The notes under the pieces are model-generated. The model was not told the DNA's origin. It was given only the letters and a program-made list of their open reading frames with translations, and searched no databases. Both the position numbers and the translations under genes were made by a program. From Spirochaetia bacterium (GTDB lineage Bacteria; Spirochaetota; UBA4802; UBA5550): a DNA stretch of 64,000 bases. Positions 37,476 to 47,100 of this stretch are shown here, one piece after another (the stretch's first letter is position 1; every line of letters begins with the position of its first letter). Where the stretch lies: positions 186,001-250,000 of the forward strand of contig VFJS01000002.1 in the NCBI GenBank assembly GCA_009885955.1, given 5' to 3'.

Positions 37476-37504
37476 TTCTGATAATATATAACTGGTACAG
37501 GTAA

Positions 37505-38554
37505 ATGTTGGATAGAAAATTGACGAAAGGTAATATAGCACTTGCTGAAGGGGCTATACAGGCCGGATGCATGTTCTATTTCGGTTATCCGATAACCCCT
37601 CAGAATGATATACCTGAATACTTTGCTAAAAATCTTCCAAAAATCGGCGGTACGTTCGTTCCTGCAGAAAGTGAAATTGCTTCAATAAACATGGTCATGG
37701 GTGCGGCAGCTTCAGGAAAAAGGGCCATGACTTCATCCTCGGGACCTGGAATCTCTCTGATGCAGGAAGGGATTTCATACATGGCCGGTTCAGAAATTCC
37801 CTGTGTAATAGTAAATATTATGCGCAGCGGCCCGGGGCTTGGCGGCATAGATCCGACACAGGGTGACTACAACCAGGCTGTTCATGGCGGCGGCCATGGT
37901 GATTACAGCAATATTGTCCTTGCCCCTGCATCGGTTCAGGAGATGTTCGACCTAACAATAAAAGCATTTGAGCTTGCTGATAAATACAGGAATCCGGCCA
38001 TGATCATAGCTGATGCCATGATTGGCCAGTTTCAGGAAGCATGCAGGCTTATCCCTGAACATCCTGTGAAAAGTTATGATAAAAACTGGTCCCTCCTGGG
38101 TTGTGAAAGCAGGGAACCAAGGCTCCTGAAATCCCTGTATCTGGGGCCGGGCGAACAGGAAACTCATAATCTTGATCTTCAAAAAAAGTACAGAACAATG
38201 GAGGAACATGAAGTATTATATGAGTCCATAGGCCTTGAGGACGCAGAAGTAATGATAATTGCTTTCGGGACGCCTTCCCGGGTTGCAAAAACAGCTATTA
38301 AGGAATTAAGAAAAAATGGAATAAAGGCCGGTCTTTTCAGGCCAATCACACTTTTCCCATTTCCGAAAAAAGAAATACATGAATACTCAAAAAAAACCGG
38401 GAAAATACTGGTCGTTGAGATGAATACCGGCCAGATGCTTAATGACGTAATAATTGCATCTGATAGAAATTCAACTGTATCATTCTTCGGACGGCCGGGC
38501 GGAGGAATCCCTTATCCTGATGAAATTATCAGCCACGCAATGAAATTATTATAA
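37505..38554 (+). CDS. 2-oxoacid:ferredoxin oxidoreductase alpha subunit, VorB/KorA type
   Basis: The alpha (pyrimidine-binding and dimer) subunit, 349 residues. It shows GNIALAEGAIQAGCMFYFGYPITPQND near 8-35, TSSSGPGISLMQEG near 78, and RSGPGLGGIDPTQGDYNQ. These are very typical of proteins annotated as 3-methyl-2-oxobutanoate dehydrogenase subunit VorB, while 2-oxoglutarate enzymes (KorA) are close relatives. Known: such enzymes oxidise a 2-oxoacid with CoA to acyl-CoA, CO2 and reduced ferredoxin, or run in reverse. Substrate preference cannot be read from the sequence; nearby ilvD makes a branched-chain substrate plausible. Start at TTG/ATG 37505-37508 region; ATG 37505 taken. AGGAA-type site precedes the next gene. 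Confidence 0.93.
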   Translation: MLDRKLTKGNIALAEGAIQAGCMFYFGYPITPQNDIPEYFAKNLPKIGGTFVPAESEIASINMVMGAAASGKRAMTSSSGPGISLMQEGISYMAGSEIPCVIVNIMRSGPGLGGIDPTQGDYNQAVHGGGHGDYSNIVLAPASVQEMFDLTIKAFELADKYRNPAMIIADAMIGQFQEACRLIPEHPVKSYDKNWSLLGCESREPRLLKSLYLGPGEQETHNLDLQKKYRTMEEHEVLYESIGLEDAEVMIIAFGTPSRVAKTAIKELRKNGIKAGLFRPITLFPFPKKEIHEYSKKTGKILVVEMNTGQMLNDVIIASDRNSTVSFFGRPGGGIPYPDEIISHAMKLL

Positions 38555-38565
38555 AGAGGAATTCC

Positions 38566-39318
38566 ATGAATAGGATTTTTGAGCATCCTAAAAGTTTAAA
38601 ATATACGAATACACATTTCTGCCCGGGATGCACTCATGGTGTTGCACACAGGCTTATAGCTGACGCAATTGATAAACTGAACATAAGGGAAAAAACAATA
38701 GGCATACCAGGTGTTGGCTGCTGCGTTTTTCTCTATAAATATTTTAATATTGATGTACTGGAAGCACCGCACGGCCGGGCTCCGGCTTGTGCCACCGGCA
38801 TGAAAAGAGCGCAGCCTGATAAAATTATCTTTTCATATCAGGGTGACGGAGATATGGCAGCCATAGGGACATCGGAAATAATACATGCAGCAAACAGGGG
38901 TGAAAATATATCTGTTTTTTTTATTAATAACTCGGTATATGGAATGACAGGAGGCCAGATGGCTCCAACAACCCTTCTCGGGCAGCAGACCACTACATCG
39001 CCTTACGGGAGAGATTTCAAGACCGAAGGATACCCGATTAAAATGGCAGAAATGCTCGCAACCCTTGAAGGGGTGGCCTACTCATCAAGGGTGTCACTCC
39101 ATTCACCGAAACATATTAATCAGGCATCAAAAGCAATCCAGAAAGCACTTGAGATGCAGATCAATGAGATGGGGTTCTCTGTAGTTGAAATGCTGTCCAC
39201 ATGCCCTACAAACTGGAGGGTGTCCCCAACCGAAGCCCTGGAAACAGTGGACAGGGAAATGATTCCATATTTCCCCCTTGGCGTTTACAAGGAGCGGAAG
39301 GGTAAGGATTTCCTGTAA
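38566..39318 (+). CDS. 2-oxoacid:ferredoxin oxidoreductase beta subunit (thiamin-diphosphate-binding)
   Basis: A 250-residue beta subunit carrying the thiamin-diphosphate and magnesium site: YQGDGDMAAIGTSEIIHAANRGENIS near residues 91-115 (GDG...N-type motif), NNSVYGMTGGQMAPTT near 123-138, and an N-terminal CPGCTHG near 19. AGAGGAATTCC precedes ATG 38566. Gene spacing of 11 and 14 bases to its neighbours indicates a single operon. It works with the alpha, gamma and delta subunits encoded beside it. Confidence 0.93.
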   Translation: MNRIFEHPKSLKYTNTHFCPGCTHGVAHRLIADAIDKLNIREKTIGIPGVGCCVFLYKYFNIDVLEAPHGRAPACATGMKRAQPDKIIFSYQGDGDMAAIGTSEIIHAANRGENISVFFINNSVYGMTGGQMAPTTLLGQQTTTSPYGRDFKTEGYPIKMAEMLATLEGVAYSSRVSLHSPKHINQASKAIQKALEMQINEMGFSVVEMLSTCPTNWRVSPTEALETVDREMIPYFPLGVYKERKGKDFL

Positions 39319-39332
39319 AAAAGGATACAAAT

Positions 39333-39878
39333 ATGTACCACGATGTGATTATGACAGGATTCGGCGGCCAGGGCATACAGATGATTAGCCAGCTCGTGGC
39401 TGTAGCTTCGATAAAAAAGGGACTCAATATAACTTATCTCCCGTCATATGGTGTTGAGAAAAGAGGCGGGAGAACAAATGTTACCCTGGTTATTTCCGAT
39501 GAGGAAATTGGCTCACCAATTACAAATACACCATCGGGACTGATCGCCATGGATCTGATTGGCCTTGAATTCTATCAGCCCATTGTTGCCAGGAACGGTC
39601 TGCTTATTGTAAATGCCGATCTTATTCCTGATGACAGGATAAAGAGGGATGATTTAAATATTCTGAAAATTAAATGCAATGAAGAGGCACTGCGTATTGG
39701 TAACCAGAAAATGGCTAATATGATTCTTCTTGGATGCTATATACATGAAATTGATTTTTTAGATATTGATGACATTTCCCGAATAATGCATGAAGTATTA
39801 CCGGCACATCACGCTGAATCTATCCCGGATAATCTTAACGCAATAAAACGCGGAATGGAACTGGCAAGCTCAAAATAA
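39333..39878 (+). CDS. 2-oxoacid:ferredoxin oxidoreductase gamma subunit
   Basis: A 181-residue gamma subunit of the pyruvate/ketoisovalerate ferredoxin oxidoreductase family: MTGFGGQGIQMISQLVAVA near residues 6-24, YGVEKRGGRTNVTLVISDEEIGSP near 41-64, and MILLGCYIHEI near 131. It completes the operon. It has no cofactor of its own in known structures but contributes to CoA binding. After it comes a 256-base AT-rich gap with no clear terminator. Confidence 0.92.
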   Translation: MYHDVIMTGFGGQGIQMISQLVAVASIKKGLNITYLPSYGVEKRGGRTNVTLVISDEEIGSPITNTPSGLIAMDLIGLEFYQPIVARNGLLIVNADLIPDDRIKRDDLNILKIKCNEEALRIGNQKMANMILLGCYIHEIDFLDIDDISRIMHEVLPAHHAESIPDNLNAIKRGMELASSK

Positions 39879-40134
39879 TATACACATTCCCCATCCCATT
39901 GTCTTATAACTTGCATTTCATTTAATGAAACATCTTACAGGTCATATTAATTAATACAGCTGAAAATTGTTATCATTATAAATATTAAAAAATATTTTAT
40001 CGTGGAAGAGCTTTTCATTCAAATTTTTATTGCCCTTTTTAAAGAATAATATTGTAATATCCTTATAATCACGATGATGTTTAATATGCATCATCTCTAT
40101 GATTATTAAAAAATCATAAAACCGGCTGCATAAC

Positions 40135-41070
40135 ATGGATTGTTCAGATAACAGACAATTATCACAGTTATTAAATGATAATAAATGTGATACAATTAGT
40201 GATGAAGTAAAAAAGATTTATTCAGACAACTACCCCGGAAGTGCCTATCTGCCTATTGAGAATTCTTTAAAATTAATCAATGAATTATTCAAAGGAAATT
40301 TTGCTGGATACAGGTCATGCAATACAGATTACCATAATTTTGAACACACACTGGAAGTTTTTCTTACCGCATCAAGGCTGATTGATGGATATAATTCAGA
40401 AAACTTTGCTCTTAACGATGGTACTGCCAGAAATATTCTTACTGCAGCTCTTTTCCATGATACTGGTTACCTCCAGTACTCATGGGATAATCAGGGTACA
40501 GGGGCAAAATTTACCATATCCCATGTTGAAAGAAGTGTAGATTTTCTGAAAACAAATTTCGCTGCCTTTTCACTAGATTCTGCTGATGTTGACGAAATTG
40601 GAGAAATAATCAGATCGACCAGGCTCGACAGCAATTTAAAAAGTGTCAGTAAACATCCGGATAATCTCTCCCATGCCTGTGCCATCATGAGTACTGCTGA
40701 TCTTATCGGCCAGATGTCGAACAGGGCATACCTTGAAAAATTGCTTTTTTTATATTATGAATACAAGGAAGCCGGTATATCAGGATTTGATACAGAGTTT
40801 GACATTCTAAGGAAGACAAAGTATTTTTATAAATCCGTGATGGAACATATAAATGAAAAAAACATGGATATTGTAAAATATGCCAGGGCTCATTTTAGAA
40901 TAAGGTATTCAATAGACAGGAACCTCTATATTGATGCAATGGAAAAGCAGATGAATTATCTTGACAGGATAATTGAGAATGAGAGCACCAATTTTCGCCA
41001 GAAGCTGAACAGGATTGATTTAAACAATGACATTATTTCGAATAAAAATAGCCTTCAAACAAATTTATGA
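40135..41070 (+). CDS. HD-domain phosphohydrolase (PDEase-like)
   Basis: A 311-residue cytoplasmic protein with an HD/PDEase-like fold. Metal ligands are seen in YHNFEHTLEVFLTASRL near residue 65 (first His), the HD doublet in LFHDTGYLQYS near 108, and SHVERSVDFL (His after the HD) near 127, with IMSTADLIGQMSNR near 183. Nothing marks the substrate; the pattern fits nucleotide or cyclic-nucleotide hydrolases. It has no sensor or membrane region. It stands alone, and its 3' end overlaps the convergent zinc-ribbon gene by six bases. Confidence 0.82.
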   Translation: MDCSDNRQLSQLLNDNKCDTISDEVKKIYSDNYPGSAYLPIENSLKLINELFKGNFAGYRSCNTDYHNFEHTLEVFLTASRLIDGYNSENFALNDGTARNILTAALFHDTGYLQYSWDNQGTGAKFTISHVERSVDFLKTNFAAFSLDSADVDEIGEIIRSTRLDSNLKSVSKHPDNLSHACAIMSTADLIGQMSNRAYLEKLLFLYYEYKEAGISGFDTEFDILRKTKYFYKSVMEHINEKNMDIVKYARAHFRIRYSIDRNLYIDAMEKQMNYLDRIIENESTNFRQKLNRIDLNNDIISNKNSLQTNL

Positions 41071-41571
41071 AGATATCATTCCACATTTGCTGCATTTAAT
41101 TGTCTCACCTGCCAGGAATATCCGATCAAAGGACGCGCCGCATGAAGGGCAAAATCGCATGGATGCCTTTTCATCTACCGATGCCTGGGTATAAAATTCA
41201 CTGGTTGTCCTGTCAAAATTTCCATCTACGAGGTTCATAGAAATTGCCCTGGTCAATAGAAGTTCTGCCCTTGGTGGTGTAGTTCCAAGTTTCAAAGCCA
41301 ATTCATCAATGGTTATTCTCCGGTATGTTTTAACTAATGCAGTGAGGGATTGAATCTGTTCTTCAATTTTATTGTTTTTTTTCGCGAAAAACACTAAAAT
41401 GCTTCCGGGAATAATAAAAGCAGTGGAAAATATCATTATAGATGGCGCCTTGTCCCTATCCTTCTGTTCACGGTCGACAAGCATGCCAAATCCTACTACG
41501 AGAAGGAATATTCCAAAAAAAAGCAGAATATATCCGAAAAATTTCTGGATCAAATTTTTTTTTAAAGACAT
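41065..41571 (-). CDS. Two-helix membrane protein with winged-helix-like and zinc-ribbon segments
   Basis: A 168-residue protein I cannot assign to a named family. Seen: two membrane helices (about 10-31 and 45-62), a PCI- or winged-helix-like region (about 85-118: YRRITIDELALKLGTTPPRAELLLTRAISMNLV), and a C-terminal C4 zinc ribbon (CPSCGASFD near 141, CSKCGMI near 162). The soluble part probably faces the cytoplasm. The PCI-like DELALKLG...VEEA arrangement is also seen in short zinc-ribbon domains of several bacteria. Downstream of scpA by 39 bases, so the two may be co-transcribed. Function unknown. Confidence 0.75.
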   Translation of the reverse strand: MSLKKNLIQKFFGYILLFFGIFLLVVGFGMLVDREQKDRDKAPSIMIFSTAFIIPGSILVFFAKKNNKIEEQIQSLTALVKTYRRITIDELALKLGTTPPRAELLLTRAISMNLVDGNFDRTTSEFYTQASVDEKASMRFCPSCGASFDRIFLAGETIKCSKCGMISS

Positions 41572-41610
41572 TGTTTATCTGTACCCTTGTTTGAATAGTA
41601 TTGTTATTTG

Positions 41611-42381
41611 TTAAACCGGTTTATTGACTGGAAGCTGAAAATTTCTTAAAAGCCGGATTTCACCGAATATCCTGTGCTGTAGCACTTTTAAAGCCTGCAT
41701 TTTGGCCATTTCCAGGATTGCGAGAAAGGATGTGAGTATGTCGGATTTATTTGAAAAGGACTGGATGACATCAGAAAAAAGAATCATCTCATTTGACATG
41801 AGAAGGCCCCTGATGAATTCTATTTTATCGCTCACAAGAATTTCATTTATTACAATATCTCTTTCGTCAATTTCTGTCTGAGATTCAAGTACATTGGCGA
41901 ATGCTTTCAGGAGATCGAAGAGGGAGACTTCAAAATATTCTTCATTGTCTATTACTTCAATGGTGATGTTGCTCCTGGTGAAAATATTGGACTGATTCTC
42001 ATATTTTTCAAAAAGGTCCATCGATGCTTTCTGAAATTTTTTAAATTCAAGAAGTCTGGCAACAAGCTCCGGGGGGAGTGGCGGTACAAAATATTCATCA
42101 TCAAGATCATTTACTGGCAGAAGTGCTTTGCTTTTGTAATATAATAATTCCGATGCCATCCATGTAAATTCGATTGCGATCTTAACATTCATCGATTCCA
42201 TTAATTTGAGGTATTCTATGTATTGTGCGGTAATGCTTGATATAGAAATTTCGGTGATATCGATTTTAGATTTTTTTATAAGGTCCCATAACACATCAAG
42301 AGGCCCGTCAAAATTATCAATATGAATGCTGTATTTGTCTGCTCCTGAATGAAGTACATTTTCCTGAATATTAGGATTCAT
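41611..42381 (-). CDS. scpA: Segregation and condensation protein A
   Basis: The kleisin subunit of the SMC-ScpAB complex that compacts and separates chromosomes. It has 256 residues. The N-terminal signature FDGPLDVLWDLIKKSKIDI near residue 24 is close to the family FDGPLDLLLHLI. SSITAQYIEYLKLMESMNVKIAIEFTWMASELLYYKSKALLP is present in pieces near 45-90, and a C-terminal winged helix (about 190-245: FLAILEMAKMQALKVLQ, FGEIRL) follows. scpB is not in the adjacent position and not seen in the window, which is unusual because the two are often together. ATG 42381 has no strong Shine-Dalgarno. Confidence 0.92.
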   Translation of the reverse strand: MNPNIQENVLHSGADKYSIHIDNFDGPLDVLWDLIKKSKIDITEISISSITAQYIEYLKLMESMNVKIAIEFTWMASELLYYKSKALLPVNDLDDEYFVPPLPPELVARLLEFKKFQKASMDLFEKYENQSNIFTRSNITIEVIDNEEYFEVSLFDLLKAFANVLESQTEIDERDIVINEILVSDKIEFIRGLLMSNEMILFSDVIQSFSNKSDILTSFLAILEMAKMQALKVLQHRIFGEIRLLRNFQLPVNKPV

Positions 42382-42475
42382 AATTTTTTTGTTTCATCAC
42401 GATATAATTTATAGTCAATCAAATTTAGGCATGAATTTTGTATGCAGGGAATAGATTGGTTCTGAAAATATATAT

Positions 42476-42838
42476 CTAATTGGATAATGCTTTTTCTGCA
42501 GCTTTCTGTAGCCTTTCAGGCGGAAATGGTTTAACAACAAAATCTTTAACACCTAATTTTATAGCCTTTGTCAGGAGATTTTCCTGCCCGAGCGCAGTTA
42601 CCATAATTATCTTTGCCTGTGGATTTAATGTCAATATTTCCTCTGCAGCTTCAATTCCATCTTTTTCCCTCATGGTAATATCCATTGTCACAAGATCTGG
42701 TCTAAGTTTTTTATATAATTCCACTGCTTCATTCCCATTTTCTGCTTCACCAATAATTTCATGGCCGATCGGAATAAGGGCATCTTTTACAAGGGTTCTC
42801 ATAAATTTTGCATCATCAACAATTAAAATCCTAGCCAT
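42476..42838 (-). CDS. cheY: CheY-like single-domain response regulator
   Basis: A 120-residue receiver domain with no output domain. Seen: acidic pocket ILIVDDAKFMRTLV near 4-17, phospho-acceptor Asp in DLVTMDITMREKDG near 54, Thr in MVTALGQ near 83, and Lys in VVKPFPPERL near 105. Known: phosphorylated by CheA, it controls the flagellar motor in chemotaxis. Its place 235 bases downstream of cheB on the same strand supports a chemotaxis role, though it may have its own promoter. ATG 42838 has GTGGAG about seven bases upstream. Confidence 0.9.
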   Translation of the reverse strand: MARILIVDDAKFMRTLVKDALIPIGHEIIGEAENGNEAVELYKKLRPDLVTMDITMREKDGIEAAEEILTLNPQAKIIMVTALGQENLLTKAIKLGVKDFVVKPFPPERLQKAAEKALSN

Positions 42839-43072
42839 GATGAATCTCCACTTTATATTCTGTATTTTTTAACTACAAAATTCATTTCTTGATTATTACT
42901 TATATTGAATTGTCAATTTTATCCTGTTTAATAAAAAAATCAATTAAAATTATTATTATATGGAAAAAACTTAAAAAATTGACATTCTATTGAAATCAAT
43001 AAATTAAAAATAACTTTAATTATATACCGAAAAATAAAATTAAAATTCTCATTCTAATAATATAGGCAATTT

Positions 43073-44146
43073 TCATAGATTTTCAACAATTTTTTTAGTT
43101 ATTTCTGTTAGCGGTACAACTTCATCAATTGCATTAATTTCAACAGCAACCTTGTTCATCCCAAAAACGACAGAACTATTCTCATCCTGTGCAATTGTAT
43201 GACCACCTGATTTTTTTATCCTTAATATACCTTCTGAACCGTCTTTACCCATACCAGTCATGATAACGCCAATGGAATTGCCATCACCGATTTCTGCAAT
43301 GGAATCAAATAATACATCAATAGATGGCCTGTGGCCTGATCTCTTTTCGTTCTTATTCAGAGAAATCCTCAATTCGCCCCCCCTTTTCTCTAAATACATA
43401 TGCGAATGCCCTGGGGCAAGGTAAGCATTCCCAGGTTTTACCAGGTCATTATGCTCAGCTTCCTTAACATTAAGTGCGGAATAAGAATTCAGCCTTTCTG
43501 AAAATGCCCGGGTAAACCCCTCGGGCATATGCTGGACAATAAGCACTGGGGATGGAAAATTATCCGGAAATTCCTTAAAAACATTTATTAAAGCTGCCGG
43601 TCCTCCTGTTGATGTGCCAATTCCAACAATCTTCGGATTTTTGAATTTTTTCGAAGTCATATCTTCATGAAAAATTATATTCTGTTCAGGTTTATTCACT
43701 TCTGGACTGTACCTTGGTTCTTCTCTCTTTGATATCAGAATTTTTGATTTATAAACAGATTTTACTTTCGATATCAGCAGTTCACCAATATCATCAACAG
43801 TCATTGAAAGGACTGAAGAAGGTTTAGGAATAAAATCCACGGCTCCAAGATCCAGGGCTTTGAAAGTTGCTTCAGCACCATGCTGTGTTAATACACTCAT
43901 CATTATGACAGGCTTGGGATTTGTTGCAATAATTTCCTGCAATGCTGAAAGCCCGTCAAGTATTGGCATCTCAATATCCATGGTAATCACATCGGGATTG
44001 AGTTCTTTATTCCTGTAAATAGCTGTCTTGCCATTATTGGCAGTCCCAATGACTTTTATCATTGGATCGCTTTCCAGAATATCAGTAATAATTTTTCTTA
44101 CCAGAGAAGAATCATCAACAACGAGAACTTTAATTTGATCCGACAT
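43073..44146 (-). CDS. cheB: Chemotaxis protein-glutamate methylesterase/glutaminase CheB
   Basis: A 357-residue CheB. An N-terminal receiver domain (about 1-125) has VVDDSSLVRKI, the acceptor Asp in ITMDIEMPILDG near 55-60, and KPSS. After a linker comes the C-terminal methylesterase (about 165-355): the Ser nucleophile in GTSTGGPAAL near 177, the His in QHMPEGF near 205, and the Asp in MGKDGSEG near 297. It removes methyl groups from receptors during adaptation. No cheR is seen in the window. Its start overlaps the cheA stop by 17 bases, indicating translational coupling. Confidence 0.95.
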   Translation of the reverse strand: MSDQIKVLVVDDSSLVRKIITDILESDPMIKVIGTANNGKTAIYRNKELNPDVITMDIEMPILDGLSALQEIIATNPKPVIMMSVLTQHGAEATFKALDLGAVDFIPKPSSVLSMTVDDIGELLISKVKSVYKSKILISKREEPRYSPEVNKPEQNIIFHEDMTSKKFKNPKIVGIGTSTGGPAALINVFKEFPDNFPSPVLIVQHMPEGFTRAFSERLNSYSALNVKEAEHNDLVKPGNAYLAPGHSHMYLEKRGGELRISLNKNEKRSGHRPSIDVLFDSIAEIGDGNSIGVIMTGMGKDGSEGILRIKKSGGHTIAQDENSSVVFGMNKVAVEINAIDEVVPLTEITKKIVENL

Positions 44147-47100
44147 TTGCTCTTAATCCTTCGACAATTGTTTTTAATGAATCTGAATCAGGAAAATAGA
44201 GTAGATTCCCTATAAGTTTATCATCCTGAAAAAAGAATGTCGTATCCATAATTATGGCATAATCATTCTGTATACTCTGAGTTGCCAGTATTGTATCAAT
44301 TATTGATAACAAATAATCGTGAACAATGACCGGGACATCGGGTTTTATAACCATGCCTGTCTTTTCTGCTATTACATTGATAACCGAAGATCCGATAATA
44401 TTTGTTATTTCACTTAATGCTGATTTTCCATCTTCATCAAGTTCCATTTTTTCCCTGCTTGTTGTACCATAAAGAAGATCAACCATATCAAAACCTGAAA
44501 CATCATTAAGCAGGAATAATATTGTTCCTTTAATCTCACCATGGATAGTCATCATAACACCGATATAGGATGACTCAATAGAGCCGATATATTCAGGTAT
44601 TTTTTCAATCGGTTTTATTTCGACCATCGGGATGGAAAGTTCAATTCTTTTTTTAAGAATCTGGGACATTGATTCTGCTGCATTGGTTGCTCCAATGTTG
44701 GCAATGATCTGAAATTCATTCAGGTCTTCTTTTGAAATATTTAATTTGGATTTTATATGATCACCAATATCTCCGCCCTGGAGGGTTGAACTGACCCTCT
44801 CTTTCAAATCATTCCTGAAATCACTCAGGGTATCCTTTATTTTTTTATTTATTTCAATATCGCTGAGAACTTGGGGTTTACTGCCTTCCATGGGCGGTTT
44901 TTCCGAGTGTAATAACGAATCATCATGTATATTTTTATCAGATGAGATCTGTTCAGGTTCATCAAACATTATTGCTCTGGGACCCTGCGTATAGTCAATT
45001 TCTTTAGCAACAGCATCAGGTTTTTCTTCATTTTTTTCAACATCAAAAATAATCGGTTTTGAGCTCTTAAAATTTTCACTTATATCAGCAATGGATAATT
45101 CTCCGGGATCATAGTCGCTGCTTTCCGCTAACTCATAACCTTCATTAGATTTTTTTTCACTTAACTGTCTTCTTTCTACCCGGGTCAACTTTTCCTGATC
45201 AAAGATAACCTTATTTATCATTGTGGCTATATCAAGGATGAGGCAAATACTGCCGTCGCCAAGGATTGATGCGCCTGCAAGGCCTTCAATAGTTTTATAA
45301 TTCTGTTCCAGGGATTTAATAACAATTTCAAGTTTTCCTTCTAGAAAATCTACAATAAGTCCAATTTTTCTGTTTCCATACCCTACTACCACAACAGGAA
45401 TTTTTGAATCTGTTTTTAAGCTGCTTTTTATTTTTATAAACTGATTCAATCTCAGCAGGGATAATATTTCTCCTCTTAAGTTTATCACTTCATGCCCCTC
45501 TATGGTTGTAATATCAGAGGTAGATATTTTAATAGTTTCAACCACATCTGACAGGGGTATCGCATATAGCTCTTTTTGTACGCGCACCATGATAGCAGGA
45601 ATAATTGCAAGTGTTAGCGGAAAGGTTAGTATAAACCTTGTCCCCATTCCTGGTTCAGTTTCAATAGTAACCGCTCCATTTAGTTCAGATACAATTTGTT
45701 TAACCACAGTCATACCCACCCCCCTGCCTGAAAGGTCAGTAACCTTATCAGCTGTGGAAAATCCGGGAGAAAAAATAAAATTAAATATTTCAGACGAGTC
45801 CATGTTGGCTACTGTTTCAATGTTTACAAGCCCCCTGTCTATCGCCTTTTTTTTAATCTTTTCAATATCAAGGCCTTTCCCGTCATCGCTGACTTCAACT
45901 AATATATGATTCCCGCCCTGATATGCATTAAGTGTAATTTTTGCCGTCTCCGATTTCCCCATTTCTTTTCTCATGGCTGTTGTTTCTACACCGTGGTCAA
46001 CAGCATTGCGAATCAGGTGCAAAAGGGGTTCGCCTATGGCGTCTATAACCTTTTTATCAAGCTCTGTATCCTCACCCTTTATTACAAGCTCAATCTCCTT
46101 TTTGAACTCTTTTGTCAGATCCCTGACCAGCCTCTTAAATCTGTTAAATATCTGACCTATCTGAACCATTCTTGTTTTCATAATGCCGGTTTGAAGATCC
46201 TTGGCTATTCTCGACATACCTTCCATTCTATTTTTGAATTCATTGACAATCGATTTATCTCCGGTAATTTTTCTAAGTTCTTCATAAATTCTGAAAAATC
46301 CGGAATTGGCTATTACAAGTTCGCCGACATTGTTGAGGAGCTGATCCAGTTTTTCAATAGAAACTTTCACCGTTTTTGTTGCTGCAGCCTTTTTCTTATC
46401 GGTATCAGCCCTGTCAGTCATCCTTCTTCCGAATTGAATTTCACTTATGTCATAATCATCAGATTCATCAGATTCATCAGAATGTAATGCCTTGTCTTCT
46501 GCAATTTGGACTGGTTCATAAACAATCCCGGGGAAGCTGACTATTTCGGTTGACGGCTCTGCAGTCCCAATGAACACAAGAGAATCGGCAACCTGGAGGG
46601 TGATCGCATTACCGGTTCTTGAGGTAATAATATTTATGCATTCTACCCTGTTTATCAGGTCAATGTCGCAGGCATTTTTTATAAATTCATTATTTCTGTC
46701 GGTACAGAATATAATCTTCATTTTGCTGTCGGGATCATCATCGCTTAAATCCCCCGGGGATGGTTCTGTTTTAATGACCTTCCCGATTCTGCCGAGATTC
46801 CCTAAAATTAACTGTGCTTTAACCCACTTCATCTGAGCTGTTTTATCAATAGAAATATTCAGTATGCAGCATCTGCCGCCTTCTGAAAGACGGTTAAATA
46901 TTTCATTTTTATCATTATCATTCAGATCTAACAGATGTACATTGGTTTTTATTATTCCGGGTGTTTTTTCTTTTTGCTTGACGGGTTTCGTTTCTTTCAC
47001 TGACTGTCCGGGGTTTCCAAGCCTTTGTATTTCTTCAATAATCCTGCTTAGATCATGCGTAGGCTGTTCTCCTGACGCTACAGTTTCAATGATAGAATTA

